Counted from the first letter of the stretch, positions 35,865-47,710 are shown. The stretch: 64,000 nucleotides of DNA from Ilyonectria destructans (GCA_020740775.1 JAHEWK010000005.1:930001-994000), one strand, 5' to 3'. Program-made: numbers and translations. Notes: generated by a model not told the origin, from the letters alone.

Positions 35865-38800
35865 GGTGGGCGGTGGAGGTGGAGGGAGCTCTCAAGCCCT
35901 CTCTATCGAGTCGCAGCAGCAGCCTTGGCGGTGAAGAGGCGACGAGATTATATCCCGCCTTGAGGCCGTTCAATGTAAGATAAGTCAAGTCTGTCGACGG
36001 GAGACCAGCTCTCTCGCAAGAAAAATAAACGGGGGAACTGGGGGCGTGTTGTATGTAAAGCGCAGGCCGGCGATGCAGGCGGACGACCCGTGATATGGGC
36101 CGGAGAATGCCTGAAGCCCACGCCCACCGTGCGATGATGAGATGAGGTTGGTGGAGAGAGTTGCAGGTGCAGGTGGAGCAGGGAATTGATGGAAGTGGGG
36201 ATGGGAGAGGTGGGATTTATGTGTAACGGTGAAGGCAGCTCTTCCCAGCTGGGAGACGTGACAAAGTGCACTGACGTCTTGACCGTCTAGTGCCAACCAC
36301 CCGCTGGAGGCCACCTGGAGGCCACCTGGAGGTCACCCGAAGCGCCAAACGGGGCCCAAGTTCCAGGCCTCCCGGGGGAATAACCAGGGGATCGCCCAGG
36401 GAATCGGGTAAGGGTCCAGCCACTGGTGGGCGACGGCGCTGGCGGAGCCCCACTGAAAAAAAGACGATTCACTGGGGCCGATGAGGGTCAATGGAGGGTC
36501 TCAGTGCGGAGTGAGGTATCTGGCGGTGTCGGCGTCTCTTAGCCGAGGAGACCAGTCACCACGGAGCGCAACGGGTGCGGCGGTGGGAATGTGTCGGTGT
36601 AGAGTAAAAAGCAGGAGGAGCAGGAGGAGCAGTCGTCAGAGGGCTGGTGTCCAGGGGAGATCCCGGGGTTGTCTCCTGTCTCTGCTTGCCTGGGACTGTC
36701 GGAGTGAGAGTAATACGGAGATGAAGTGAGCGCGAGCGAGATCACCATGGGCCTCAAAAACGGGGAAGAGGAGGGAGGGGGCGTATAACGCGAAAATATA
36801 GGACTACCGGTACATGTCCCGTATGCACGAGCATCTTGGGCGGTGATGGCTGACGGGTGATGGTTGGGTACCTCTACGCAGTATAGATGATTCGCCCGTC
36901 CCGTCCACACGGTCAGGAAGGGTCACGAAGGGTCAGGTACAAACGCAACTGCACCCTGCAGATGCAGATGCGATCACTGGCTGCCCTAGAAAAGCAAGCG
37001 AAGACGGCCGAAGGGCCTGGACTGGGGCGGCACGAAGGGGGAAACAAGACCAAGATGCACAATGATGGCGGCCGTGCATGTCTCCTGCAGAACCCACGCG
37101 TTGAGTGGCCGCTGCTGGGCCTTGCGGAGGTGTCACGAGGCGGGAATCTGGTGTTTGTCTGCATGTACGAATACTACGCTGTGAACAATGTTTGGATGTA
37201 TCGCGGAGAAGGAAGAATTGATTTTGGTTTGCGTCAATCAATCAGACTGCGAAATCTTAGACTGCGCTGGGCCTTCTGGGACGCTCCCTGCTGAACAAAC
37301 ACAGCCAGTTGTGCCTACAAGTCTGTGTGTCTCTCTCTGGGCAGATGCAGCGTCAAAATGGTCTCACCAAGCTTGTCGTCGTCCCATCCTCCCGTTTTCG
37401 CCTCGCCCCCGTCACACACACACACACACACACATTCAGCACCCAAAGTCCTTCTCTTCTCTCCCCCTCCCAAAAGCCCAATGGGGTCGCTGCCGATTGG
37501 CTAGACGTCCTCCGTCAGGCGCCTGTGCAGTGATAGCGCGATCCCACGAGAGCCAAGGGAGGCAGGGAGCAAGGATGGTTGGAGTTGGGAGGCCGCTATC
37601 CGCTCTCCTGGCGCCTCTCTTGGCAAGACTCTGTGCGCGCCAACTCGTTCTGGCGCCGGTCGACAAGGGTCTCGCCCGCCCCAGAGTCCTTTACAGGCTG
37701 TCCACGGAGCAGCGCAGCCATGGACATGACCCAATCAGTCGCCCGTGGCCCCATCGCCGACGACTTGATCACTGAGGGTGCGACATGTGGTACCGCCGGG
37801 CCCCTATCAAACAGCAACGGGGCTGGGTTGGGCCTTGACTTGGTTCCAGCCAGGGTGTGACGACGTCTCAGCTGGCGAGGGACGGCAAGACGGTCAACAC
37901 TCAACCGTCGTTAGCAGAAGCCTCCGTGAGTTGAGAGGCTGGGATTCGCCGGTGAGACGGACGGAAGTCACTGAAGCGGCCCGGAGATCGCTGCTTGGCT
38001 GTCGATCCTCCCTGCCTGCCCCGATGTCCGGGCTTCCTCTTTTCTCCTACGTACCTAGGAGCTGGCTGTCTCGTCTCAGTCCGAGTGTCATTCGCAGTCT
38101 CAGGTGCAGCAGCGAACTCCCTCCCTACATCATCATACATGCGCCTTTACGAATGTCTGTCTGCCCAACAAGCCCTGGACTATCGACGCCGACTGACCGA
38201 CTAAACTACCCGCTCGCCCAAGCCCCATCACCAGACCTGAAGAAAGATTCGCTCACAGCCACTTCCCCCACGCGCTGTGGCTCAGGCGCTCCGTTTCAGC
38301 TGCTATTGTTGGCCACGACGGGGTTCTCCATCTGCATCGACCAGACGATTCCCTCCATTTCCGTACCACGTAATTCCAGTTCAGGTTCGTCCCGGGCCCG
38401 CGGAGACGCGTCCAGGGTCTGCTCCATCGCCACGAGCAATTAAAACCTCGTCAACCGCTGTGGCGCGGTTCCTTTCCCGCTTCCTAGTCCCGGCGTTCCG
38501 GCGGCGGATGCATTGACACGACACAAGACATCAGCAGTGAGCGGCGAGTAGAAGACGCGCGAGGGAGCCTATCGCGACCGGGCCCACTCAGTCTTACGAT
38601 GCGTTGATGTGCCATGGTCATTGAGATATCACACTCATCGCCGTCGATGCCGTCATGTGGAGTTGCCGTGTGCGCACGGCGGCAAAAACACCACCAATGT
38701 CATCACTTTTTGCATGCCCGTCACAATCCCCCCTTGATTTCCGACATTTGCCCTGCCTGCATCCAGATTGTCGAACAGAATACTACGTCGTAGCTCCGTC

Positions 38801-39588
38801 TAAGTGGTTCCCGAACCTGCAGTACACGCTGTCAACGAGCAAGAGCGGGTCGGAATTAATAACCCCCACCGACTGCATCTAAAACGGAGAACGGCACGTT
38901 TCACACCTTCTCAGTTTGGCCAACGGTCGGCAACCGTTTGAGACGTTGCTCAGTTGATACAAGCTCCATTGTAGATGAGAAGCCATACCAGCTTCTCAAT
39001 TATACGATTATCGGCGCTTGTTCCAGTGTTCACGCACAATTCTTTGTTAGACCTACTCCTTTGTGTGTTTCAGTAGTGAAAGTCTTTTGTTTCTAGAAGT
39101 CCGTAGTGTGTAGTGCCATTGACTATAACTCGATCCAATCATCTACGTTGAATGATACTAACAAAGGTATTGTTTTGACACCGTAAGCTATACAATAAAT
39201 CCATCCATCCAGAACATAAGAGAGCGCGATTCACACCTACCCAGCACAAACCATCACATTGGACCAGTTGGCGGAAGGTAAGATGGATGACAAAGGAGTA
39301 CTGGCACAGTCCTGGGACTAAAGGGCGGTGCTTGACAAAGAGAAGTGTCAGCACGGTAATAAGGTAAAACAATCGAAAGCACATGGACAATGCAAAACAG
39401 GACAGAGAGATATGGTTACAGTACATATTTCCAATGCCAAGGTGATGACAGCTTAGATTAGGTGGGTATACATAAGGATGTCTTCCACCCAAGTGCCTCA
39501 TCTCAGACAAACACACCAATACACACTTTACTTCTCAATAACTACTACCAACACTGCAAGCTATCAAGAAGCCATCTATCCATCAGCC
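35865..39588. other. Intergenic, no gene seen
   Basis: 3.7 kb. It contains an 11-bp unit repeated three times (36304-36336), GGAGCA runs near 36615 and a CA microsatellite (37413-37434). ORFs of 100-220 codons between 36.9 and 38.5 kb overlap one another in several frames, have no domains and look like chance. Parts may be the promoter of the gene read leftward from 35864. Confidence 0.45.
37413..37434. repeat. (CA)11 microsatellite
   Basis: Eleven perfect CA dinucleotides in intergenic DNA; expected to be length-polymorphic between strains. Confidence 0.9.
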
Positions 39589-40776
39589 ATGATGTCAGAC
39601 AGGACTGCCTTTTACGACGAACGCATTAAGATGGTCTAGGGGATGATACAGGAGGTTTCTGATGACTCGTGGCTTTTCGTCGGAAAGCTTTTGATCTCCC
39701 GACAGAGCGTACGCTCTTCCGACCTCCCTTGCTAGGAGACTGGAAACGGCGACTTTTTCACAATCTCCCAAGCCGCATTTACAACCTCCCAAGACCCATC
39801 TCCCGCGCTGCAACCTCGCCCGGCAACGTATGAGACACGTCTGGTGCCTGCGGGGAGCCAGCCTTGCCCCCAGCCAGCATTCACGCTAATTCACTATAGT
39901 CCCAAATGCATGATATGGGACATCGGCGACGCTAGGATGAGAATCCAGGACCTCCCGCTGCCGCACTTCGGAACCGAGCACCTTCATTTGGAATATGTCC
40001 AAAGCAAGGGAGACTTGGGGTTTCTCACCCCCCCAATTCTCTTCAAGGCGGAAATCGACGGTCGGCTCTATGTTCTCACCGGAAATCTACCGGGTTCTTA
40101 TCTTGGAGATGTCTGGCATACCCTACCACCTGCCGCAAAGGAGTACTACGTCGAGCAGACTGCCAGCATGGTCCAGAAACTTTCCGAGCTTCAATCTGAG
40201 GAGCTATGTACGTTCGACAAGGGCCAAGTGAGAGAACATTACATGAACACAGTGCTTGATATGGGGGTACGCAATGCGACCAACGAAGAGCTCACTCGTC
40301 TTGCCAAAACCTGGGATATGGATTGCTCAGCCTTCCATTTCTACGTTAATAATCTTTCACCCCGGAAAATTATTCTCAACGGCACTGACCATCCAATTGG
40401 CGTCGCTCATTGGGGCATGGCAGGGTTTTATCCCAAAGCGTGGGCGCGAACCAAGCTCTCCATGTTGTTTGACGCGGACTTGAACAGCATCCGTGAAACC
40501 GATGCGGAAATCCGGAAGTCAAGGCATGGTGTGCGTACCTCGGGAAAACCCGAGCTCCGCAGTTCCCTACACCAGAAACTTGTGCAAAGCATGGAGGAAA
40601 TGCAAGAATGGGGGGCCCTGCTTCAGAGGCGCTTGGGCGAGAAGGGATTCCCTGAGAGCTCAGTCGAGTATCAAAGACATATCTTGAACCAAGTGAATCC
40701 CGGTATGGCTAAACCAAAGATGCTCAGCCCTCTTGTGGAATACCTGCCTAAGGGTTTCGCCTTCCGCGGGGTATGA
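39589..40776 (+). pseudogene. Aminoglycoside-phosphotransferase-like (APH/kinase-fold) pseudogene
   Basis: One reading frame runs from ATGATG at 39589 to a stop at 40776, interrupted by TAG at 39637 and TAG at 39733 with no frameshift. Before the first stop it reads MSDRTAFYDERIKMV, between the stops DDSWLFVGKLLISR. Downstream is a 310-codon open stretch with the hallmarks of fungal phosphotransferase-family (PF01636-like) proteins. The catalytic loop, normally HxDLxPxNI, reads YVNNLSPRKII, and the metal-binding Asp of the IDWExAGFYP motif reads VAHWGMAGFYP. Both key Asp are gone. The first TAG, in context TAGGG, is what a C-to-T change in CAG would give. A shorter protein from the ATG at 39910 is formally possible but would lack the N-lobe. 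The frame ends in GFAFRGV. Confidence 0.68.
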
Positions 40777-42398
40777 ATGGGATCGTCCGTTTCCTACTTC
40801 CGCACTCCAGCAGCCAAGATCCTCTGCCCCTTGCCCGTCTCGTCGTCAGATGAGGCCAATGCGCTACTTGGTACTCGAACTTCCGGGGGTTGGGGCTCCT
40901 TATGCCAAGTTTAGGACGATCCATGTTGCGCTCGGAGATATTGCCCGAGACGTAGGGATGGATCCTGTTGGGTGAAGAACTGCTGAGCAGCATGTGTACT
41001 TTATTTCTATCTTTTGTTTTCGATTTATTTGACCAGAGTTTTGTCTAGACTGAAATGGATAGAGCAGTACGCAACGGAATAGCAGACAAGGTGGAATGCT
41101 AGATAATGGGGGACTTGGCCATGTATGCTCTCTTATTTAGTTTGTTAATTTTTTAGATCCCATTGCGAACTGTGTTCGATAAATACTAGCCGCGATTAAT
41201 TTCTCTCGATAATTGCTAGTTAAACTCTCCACTGGATTTATGTGTGTTTACCTCATCCCCATGTGCATGATAGGCGTCTAGTGAGCCGAAGTCGAAGCAA
41301 ATCGAGCACTCACCCTCTTCTCCTCAGCTGTTCTCCAGTAATGATATCATGCTTTATTACATGATTCAGTCATTGCCATGCTTGCGCTTGAGACCTTGTA
41401 TGATTTAGTAAATAATCGCTGGATGCAATCAATTCCATGTTGGACTAATTCACTGCTCTCCGTCCCCCACAACATTGCCCCTCCCTCCTCCACACAACCC
41501 CATATTATCGCCAAATTCCTTTCTTCTCCCCCAGGTTTCCACCGCCAAACACGACGAATGAGCTCGTCGTTGTAACGTAAATGACAAATCGTAGACCATC
41601 TGTCCGCTCTCGGGCTCCAACCCATGCCCAATCGACAGGACTGGGTCGTGTTATTCATTGTTGACATTCAAGCGTGGCCAACTAACAAGCGTCCGTCCCC
41701 CTCGGCTCGTCGCCGCGAACGGACAGGCCTCTCCGGCCGATCTTTACTATCGGCCGGGCCTTTATTAGACGCCGAGACTTGCCAACGGCTCTGTCTAGGT
41801 GGAATTCCCCGGCGCCCAATTACACTGACCCTTTCCTCCATCCGCGTCCCGAAAAGGGAGGCCAACAGAGAGCATCCAACTCCCGCAAGATGCCCTTAGG
41901 CCAAGCCCGGCAGCCAAGCCTCCGCCCCGTCTACTGTGACTCTGGCTATTATTAATTGTCCTCCATCTGCGAATAGCAAATGCCCTCCTCCCACGCCGGG
42001 CCAAATCTCTCCACTGACATGTCATAGCGCCGTCGCCAACTCTTGCCGCTCAGAGCTCCCCGCGTCGTGTTGTCGTGTCGTACGTCTGGAAACTAGTCGC
42101 CTGTCTTGTCCGCCGATCCCGGGCGTGACGTCGTCGCAAGGTGCTCCGTGCCAAAAATCCTCCCAATCTCCATCGCAATCTCGCAGCCTCAGCTTTTGGG
42201 AACAGCTGTGGAGGGAATTCTGCAGCTTTCACCATGGTGGCCTTCGTTGTACCGACGTCACTGAGCTGAGCGACATATCCCGGCCCCCAAGACGCTGCGC
42301 TTCACGACTCGATACCCGATTATCGCGCAACCTCTCACCTTCATTTACATACAACCAACCCGTCTCTCCACCGCCAGGCCGTTGCGTGATCGTCCGTC
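40777..42398. other. Intergenic, no gene seen
   Basis: 1.6 kb with an AT-richer first part (41.0-41.24 kb) and a GC-richer promoter part before the WD40-like gene. A perfect 9-bp inverted repeat at 41733-41757 is listed separately. Confidence 0.5.
41733..41757. promoter_or_regulatory. Perfect 9-bp inverted repeat CCGGCCGAT-N7-ATCGGCCGG
   Basis: Two perfect 9-bp arms are separated by CTTTACT, about 640 bp upstream of the WD40-like start. Paired CGG/CCG half-sites are the kind of target bound by dimeric Zn2Cys6 regulators. A binding role is inference; the symmetry itself is direct observation. Confidence 0.35.
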
Positions 42399-44234
42399 AT
42401 GGGCGGCGAACATCTCGGGCCCCTTTGCGCGGCGCTCCTCAGCACCGTCACGGGCACCGGCGATGCCCTCGGCGACTTTGTCGTCTCGTACCCAGTGGCG
42501 CGGCCGGACCTCAGCGTGCTCTCCCGGGAGCTCTCCGAGATCCAGCTGGTGGCGCGCCTGTTGAGCCACAACGCCGACGCCCTCGACACGGGCACCGCCG
42601 AGCTGCCGGCGAAGTTATTAGTGACGCTGAAGAGCGTCGTCGAGGGCGCGGGGCTTCTCGTTGAGGAGATTAACGATGCGCTGCTCCGCCCGGATGGGAC
42701 CGAGAGCTCGCAGGCGTGGCTTGAGCACGCGGCTGAGCGGTTGTCACCTCTCGGCAGACTGGTTGAGAGCTCGAGGATTGCCATGAACCTGGGATTGGAC
42801 GCTTTATTATTGTCAGTCTTTTAACCATGGATGTCTGCGAACACCAACTAACGACCAACAGCGCCATCAACTTTCAGCCCTCGGGCCAGACTGAGCTGCC
42901 GCCTTACAACAGCTCTCAAATCCTCCAAGAGGCGTTCAATCTGCGAGTGCGGTTGAACGAGGACTCTGAGAACGATGACCTGCGAGTCCAGACTCATCAG
43001 CCCGCTCTCATCGAGTTTGTCGAGGCCCTGCAGGAGTACATGGAGCAGACATCCACAAGTCTCTTCGTCCCGGAAACAAGCGGCCGACCTCCTCCTATTG
43101 CTTCTGGGTATGCCTGATTTCTCCTGATCCCTTCATATATCTCATCTTTTCGACACACAGCTCACACGACATAGAACCACTGTCTCCTCCCTCCACTCCG
43201 AGATGGACCCTGAGATCCCCGACTACAACGCCATCGGCATCGCCAACCCGGCGCCCCTATCCATCAGCCTCCGCCACCTCGCCAAGAAGGAGTTCTCCAG
43301 CCGCGAGGTGATCCAAATCTCGTTCCTCATCCGCAACGAGAAGCCCACCATCGCCGTGTCCACCATGGACCCGCCCACGCGCTTCTTCGACATCCAGGCC
43401 AACCAGGTCTCCTGCCTGTCCAACCAGCACGGCGTCCACATGATGTTTAGCGACAACGCCCGCTCTTGGACGTATCTGTGCGAGGAGGACGCCAAGGACC
43501 TCAACGCGTTGAGCCACGACGGCGTCACCTTTAAGAAGCCCGTCGTCTACCTGGGCGACTACATCAACGGCCGCCGGATCCAGCAGATGCGCTGGCCAGG
43601 CGCCAAACCGCTCGGATTTTCAGGGGACGGTCGATGGCTCGCCGTGGGAAGCGCCCGAAACCGCATCGCCCTCATCGACGTCAAGTCCGGCGCCGTACTC
43701 GACAAGACGCGCGTGATATCCTGCCACCTCGACGAAGTCACGCACGCCGTCTTCACGCCCAACAGCAAGGCCCTCGTCTCGCAGTCCCTCGACGGCACGA
43801 TCCGCCTCACCGACTCGGACACGGGCAAATCGCTGGCCAAGCTCGACACAGACACCTGGAAGAAGCCGCTGTTCCTGGGCGTGACGCCCAACGGCGACGT
43901 CGTCGTATCCATCCGCGGCGACACCGTCTACCACTGGAACCACACGACGTCGGACCTCGAGTCGTACAGCCTGGGCTCGCGCCGCACGCGCGAGGGTTGG
44001 CCGATCGCCATCTCCAAGGACTGCCGCTTCATGTGCTGCCGGACCGACGATGGCGTGGACATCAGCGATCTGTACTCGGGCAAGGTGCTGTATACCATCA
44101 AGTTCCAGAGCGGGTACGTCACGGCGGCCACCTTCAGCGGGGATGGGCGGTATTTGATTCTCGGCAAGGCGGCGTCGTGGATGGGCGTGCGAGTCACCAT
44201 GTCGACGTTGGATGTGTGGGAGCTGGTCTTCTAG
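42399..44234 (+). CDS. WD40-like beta-propeller protein with helical N-terminus, unknown function
   Basis: Three exons (42399-42811, 42862-43107, 43175-44234; introns of 50 and 67 bp) give 572 residues. Residues 1-210 are helical and acidic (LSVLSRELSEIQLVARLL resembles the NACHT-neighbour helical regions of fungal proteins), with no catalytic motif. From about residue 250 there are weak WD-type blades: KPLGFSGDGRWLAVGSARN, HLDEVTHAVFTPNSKALVS, LDGTIRLTDSDTGKSLAKL and VTAATFSGDGRYLILG. The last blade ends at the C-terminus (LDVWELVF). It is probably a scaffold. Introns are assigned by frame continuity; the second acceptor (ACATAG) is the only one that keeps the frame. Confidence 0.8.
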
Positions 44235-44359
44235 AATGGGAGTATAAAAGCAAACTGTTATCACGGGCACTTAAAAGGATTTGGTTATTCCATGCATTGT
44301 ATTCTATGATATATAGCGTGCAAATACGCATATACAATATGTACCTGTACAGATGTGCA

Positions 44360-47300
44360 TCACTCAACCTCCCTCCATCGCTGCTCCAAAATGTCAATCT
44401 GCAGCACATTCGACGGATTCATAACACTCGCCCGCAATTCATCCGCCTGCCTGTCATAAACATGCCCCTGAAGCACAAACTCATTGGCGTGCCCGTACCC
44501 AGCATACGCATTGCCCACCGTGTAGTTGTGTCCCATGGTTACATCCAGCGTGCTACCCATGGACTTGTACGCACTCCCCGACGCGCCGAGCATCTGGGCT
44601 CGCATGGACGCAATCCGCTGCTGGATCAGCATCTGCTCGGCCACGGCAATGGTCTCGCACCAGACTTGGTGGCGATGCTCGCCGTACGCCAGGAAGCCCG
44701 CGAGGTCGCCCGTCTCGCACGCCTGCGCGTAGAGGCTTCGCATCCGCGGGGAGTAGAGATCACACATGCGGTTCCTGTCACTAGCATCGCGCTGCCCGTG
44801 GACCGCGAACCGGCTCTCCAGGCTGGTGCCCTGCGCGACGGTGAGATAGCAGTCCTCGCAGATGGCTGCAACGCCCCATCCCCAGACCCGACGTCCACGG
44901 CCCTGCTTCTTCTGACTCCTCTGACAGGGCGGCACGTTGCCAAACTTGGTGGCCAGGTCGCGGAGCGGTGCCCAGTCACCCCTGAGGAGAGACTCCGAGT
45001 ATGCACCTAAATACGTCAAGCCACGATGATGGGAGGGGTTGAAACAGCACAGTAGTGTATCAGCCTTTGAAGTTCCCGGCTTGGGCACAAACTCCTTCGT
45101 CCCTCCCAGCACCTGGATAATTCCTGCATAGCAGCCTCCGCATACACCAAACCCAGGAGGATCACTAGGGAGCGTATACCAAGTAGCCCCCTTGGTCCCT
45201 GTGCCATCGCACAACGGCTGTCTGTCGACGCCGTTGGTGGCAGTCCAGAAAATATCCCGGTCCTTCTTTGCAAGGGAATGGTATGTTGGAATTATAAGAT
45301 TAAGCTGCCCCATGACGCACCGCGTATCATAATCCCCTCCAGGGACACGCAGAAACGTATTCTCATCCGTCGTACCATAGAAGTAGTCGTAATAACAAGC
45401 AACGCACACCTGAAGGGCAGTTGGCTCGCGCTGAGACTTGAACCATGCACGTTCATTTGCCTTGGCATTTGCTTGTTTGGGACAGATAGGGAGTTGAATC
45501 CGCGTCTTGACTCCCTCGGAAAAGGCCGTCCAGTTGTTGGTCTTGGCGTGGTCTTCAAGCAGACGCTTGATGTAACAAGTTGATGAGTCGCAAAAGCACT
45601 GGGTGGCGATGGTTTTGAGTTTGAAGTGTTCTCCAAACGATGTAGCCATCAGGGCGTCTTCGTAACATGCTTGGCACATGGTCATCCCGGGAATCTCGCC
45701 CGTCATGTACCAATTTCCCCCCTCTATCATGGCAGATTGTGGGCACTCGCCAATAGCCACTCTCTTCTTCATGAATTCGACCACTGGGACGATATTTCCA
45801 GATGATACAGCGTCTGTCCAGAGCCGGTCTTTCACGCGTTGCGTTCCGAACATGCATTTCCGAGGCTTCTTATCGTTATGAAATGTCCTCGCGAAAGTAT
45901 CCCGGAATTGAGTGTCGTAGATGTGATCGATATAACATCGAGCACAGATGACGAACGACGGGACATCTGGGTGGTAGAGCCAATCCAGGTCATATGTGGC
46001 AGGGTCAACAAGGCATTCAGAGAGCGGCTTCAGACCTGAGGGATGGGGCTGGGGAGGTTCCGGCGTTCTTGAAGGACGAGGGTGTTGGGGCGGTTGGGCT
46101 GTGATGCTCGGAGTCCTTGAGTGTACTTCAGAAGATGGCTGTGCTAAGGGAGGTGAAACCGTTTGTTGAGCTGGAGGCTGGACTGTAGGCTGTTGAGTCT
46201 GAGCCGACTCAACTACAAACGGATTCATGGGAGAGGGCTGAGTTTGATGTGGCACATAACTTTGCTGGGCGGTTTGTTGCTGAAACTGGTTGGGCTGGGG
46301 TGGTGGGTAGCTCTGCTGAGGGGGTTGTTCCTGGTACTGGTTTACCGGAGGTGTCGAAGGAGGGAAGTTCTCTCGCGGAGTAGACTGAGCCGTTGGCTGT
46401 TGGGTTGGAGGCTGTTGGTAGCCCTGCTGCGTAGTCTGTTCCTGAACCGGGTATACCGGAGGAAGAGGGGGAGGGTCGCCCTGTTGAGGAGACTGAGCAG
46501 GCAGAGAATGAACCGGCTGGGTCACAGAAGGAGAGAAACTCTGTTGGCTCTGAAGCTGTGGGGGCGATCCAAGAGGAGACAAGGTCCCCTGAGAAACAGA
46601 CTGGGGAGTCAGCTGTTGGGTCGGCGGAGGCAGATAACTCTGCTGGATCGGCTCCTGGGACGGATTCGAGGAACCAAGAGCAGATGAACGTGGGGAATTC
46701 TGCTGAGGCATTGGCGAAGTCGCAAAAGGAGCCTGATAACTTTGCGTAACAGCCTCCTCCTTGAACGGATTCGTCGAGCCAACACCCTGCTGCAACTTGA
46801 CCTGGCTCTGGCCCTGAGGCGGCGAATAGTACGCGGCCGGCTCCGGTGGACTAAAAGCCTGCGGCAACGACGAATCGCTGGCCTGTCCAGCCCCGTGAAT
46901 AACCCCCGGACGAGGCGGCGGAACCGGACTTGCGCCTCCGGAGGTTTGAGTCGGCCGCGGCGGCGGAGGCGGAGGCGGGAAGTAGATATTGCTCTGTGGC
47001 CTCGGGGGTACCGGCGGTGGCGTCTCCGGCTCAATTTGCAATCGCTGCATGTACTGCTGCAACTGTTGTTGTTGCTGCTGTATATAAACAGCTCCCTTCC
47101 TCTGCTCCTCCTCCGCCTCCAACCTCAACCTATCCGCCTCCAACCTCACACTCTCCGCCTCCCGCTGCGCAAGCTGCATCTCCCGCTTATGCTCCTCGTG
47201 GAACTGCGCGGCCAAGCGCTCGGCATACTGCCTATCGGTTTCGGCCTGCTGGACGGCGGCGGCCTGTTGCTGGCGCAGGCGGGTGAGTTCCTGGCTTGCG

Positions 47301-47710
47301 TGCTGCAGAGCCTGTTGTTGTTGAGCTTGGGCCTGGGCGAGGGCTTGCTGGGCGTCGATTTGGTGTTGTGGCTGTTGGTAGGTGACTACGGGGGGTTGAG
47401 CTGGAGGTTGAGGGTATGATTGCGGCTGTTGTTGCTGCCATGGCGATGATGGCGATGCTGCTGAGGATGGTGTTGGTGGTTGTTGGTGCTGCGGCTGATA
47501 CGGCTTCTGGTGATACTGTTGCGGTTGTCCATACTGGGTTCGATCTTGTTGTTGACTGTACTGAACCTGATGCCCGTATTGTCCATATTGCGTCGGCTGC
47601 TGCTGTTGTTGTCCCTGGTGTCCCTGCTGCTGCCTCACCCGTTGATACTCTTGATTCGCCTGCTGCACAATCTCCCCGGCCTTAGAAACCATATTACTAA
47701 ATCGGCCCAT
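44360..47710 (-). CDS. Gln/Pro-rich protein with five tandem CxxCY modules, unknown function
   Basis: An intronless frame of 1116 residues. The N-terminus reads MGRFSNMVSKAGEIVQQANQ. Residues 20-560 are dominated by Gln, Pro and Ser with a coiled-coil Gln/Glu/Arg segment near 110-230. From about residue 588 the composition changes. Five modules of roughly 90 residues each begin with CARCY, CQACY, CVACY, CGGCY or CEDCY, contain a further one or two Cys, and usually close with a Cys-Pro-type turn such as ECPQSA or ICPKQA. Paired Cys suggest structural zinc or disulfides; no signal peptide or TM is evident, so zinc is more likely. I do not recognise the family. The ATG at 47710 is chosen over the upstream in-frame Met because upstream sequence is unlike the Gln-rich start. 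It converges with the WD40-like gene, stops 125 bp apart. Confidence 0.78.
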   Translation of the reverse strand: MGRFSNMVSKAGEIVQQANQEYQRVRQQQGHQGQQQQQPTQYGQYGHQVQYSQQQDRTQYGQPQQYHQKPYQPQHQQPPTPSSAASPSSPWQQQQPQSYPQPPAQPPVVTYQQPQHQIDAQQALAQAQAQQQQALQHASQELTRLRQQQAAAVQQAETDRQYAERLAAQFHEEHKREMQLAQREAESVRLEADRLRLEAEEEQRKGAVYIQQQQQQLQQYMQRLQIEPETPPPVPPRPQSNIYFPPPPPPPRPTQTSGGASPVPPPRPGVIHGAGQASDSSLPQAFSPPEPAAYYSPPQGQSQVKLQQGVGSTNPFKEEAVTQSYQAPFATSPMPQQNSPRSSALGSSNPSQEPIQQSYLPPPTQQLTPQSVSQGTLSPLGSPPQLQSQQSFSPSVTQPVHSLPAQSPQQGDPPPLPPVYPVQEQTTQQGYQQPPTQQPTAQSTPRENFPPSTPPVNQYQEQPPQQSYPPPQPNQFQQQTAQQSYVPHQTQPSPMNPFVVESAQTQQPTVQPPAQQTVSPPLAQPSSEVHSRTPSITAQPPQHPRPSRTPEPPQPHPSGLKPLSECLVDPATYDLDWLYHPDVPSFVICARCYIDHIYDTQFRDTFARTFHNDKKPRKCMFGTQRVKDRLWTDAVSSGNIVPVVEFMKKRVAIGECPQSAMIEGGNWYMTGEIPGMTMCQACYEDALMATSFGEHFKLKTIATQCFCDSSTCYIKRLLEDHAKTNNWTAFSEGVKTRIQLPICPKQANAKANERAWFKSQREPTALQVCVACYYDYFYGTTDENTFLRVPGGDYDTRCVMGQLNLIIPTYHSLAKKDRDIFWTATNGVDRQPLCDGTGTKGATWYTLPSDPPGFGVCGGCYAGIIQVLGGTKEFVPKPGTSKADTLLCCFNPSHHRGLTYLGAYSESLLRGDWAPLRDLATKFGNVPPCQRSQKKQGRGRRVWGWGVAAICEDCYLTVAQGTSLESRFAVHGQRDASDRNRMCDLYSPRMRSLYAQACETGDLAGFLAYGEHRHQVWCETIAVAEQMLIQQRIASMRAQMLGASGSAYKSMGSTLDVTMGHNYTVGNAYAGYGHANEFVLQGHVYDRQADELRASVMNPSNVLQIDILEQRWREVE

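Noticed and set aside
40733..40975. Open frame overlapping the end of the phosphotransferase pseudogene, possibly a frameshifted C-terminus
   Set aside because: The pseudogene frame reaches a natural-looking end and the other frame has no family motif.
43634..45010. 458-codon + strand frame
   Set aside because: It overlaps the WD40-like gene in another frame and runs antisense into the Gln-rich gene; Arg/His-rich shadow.
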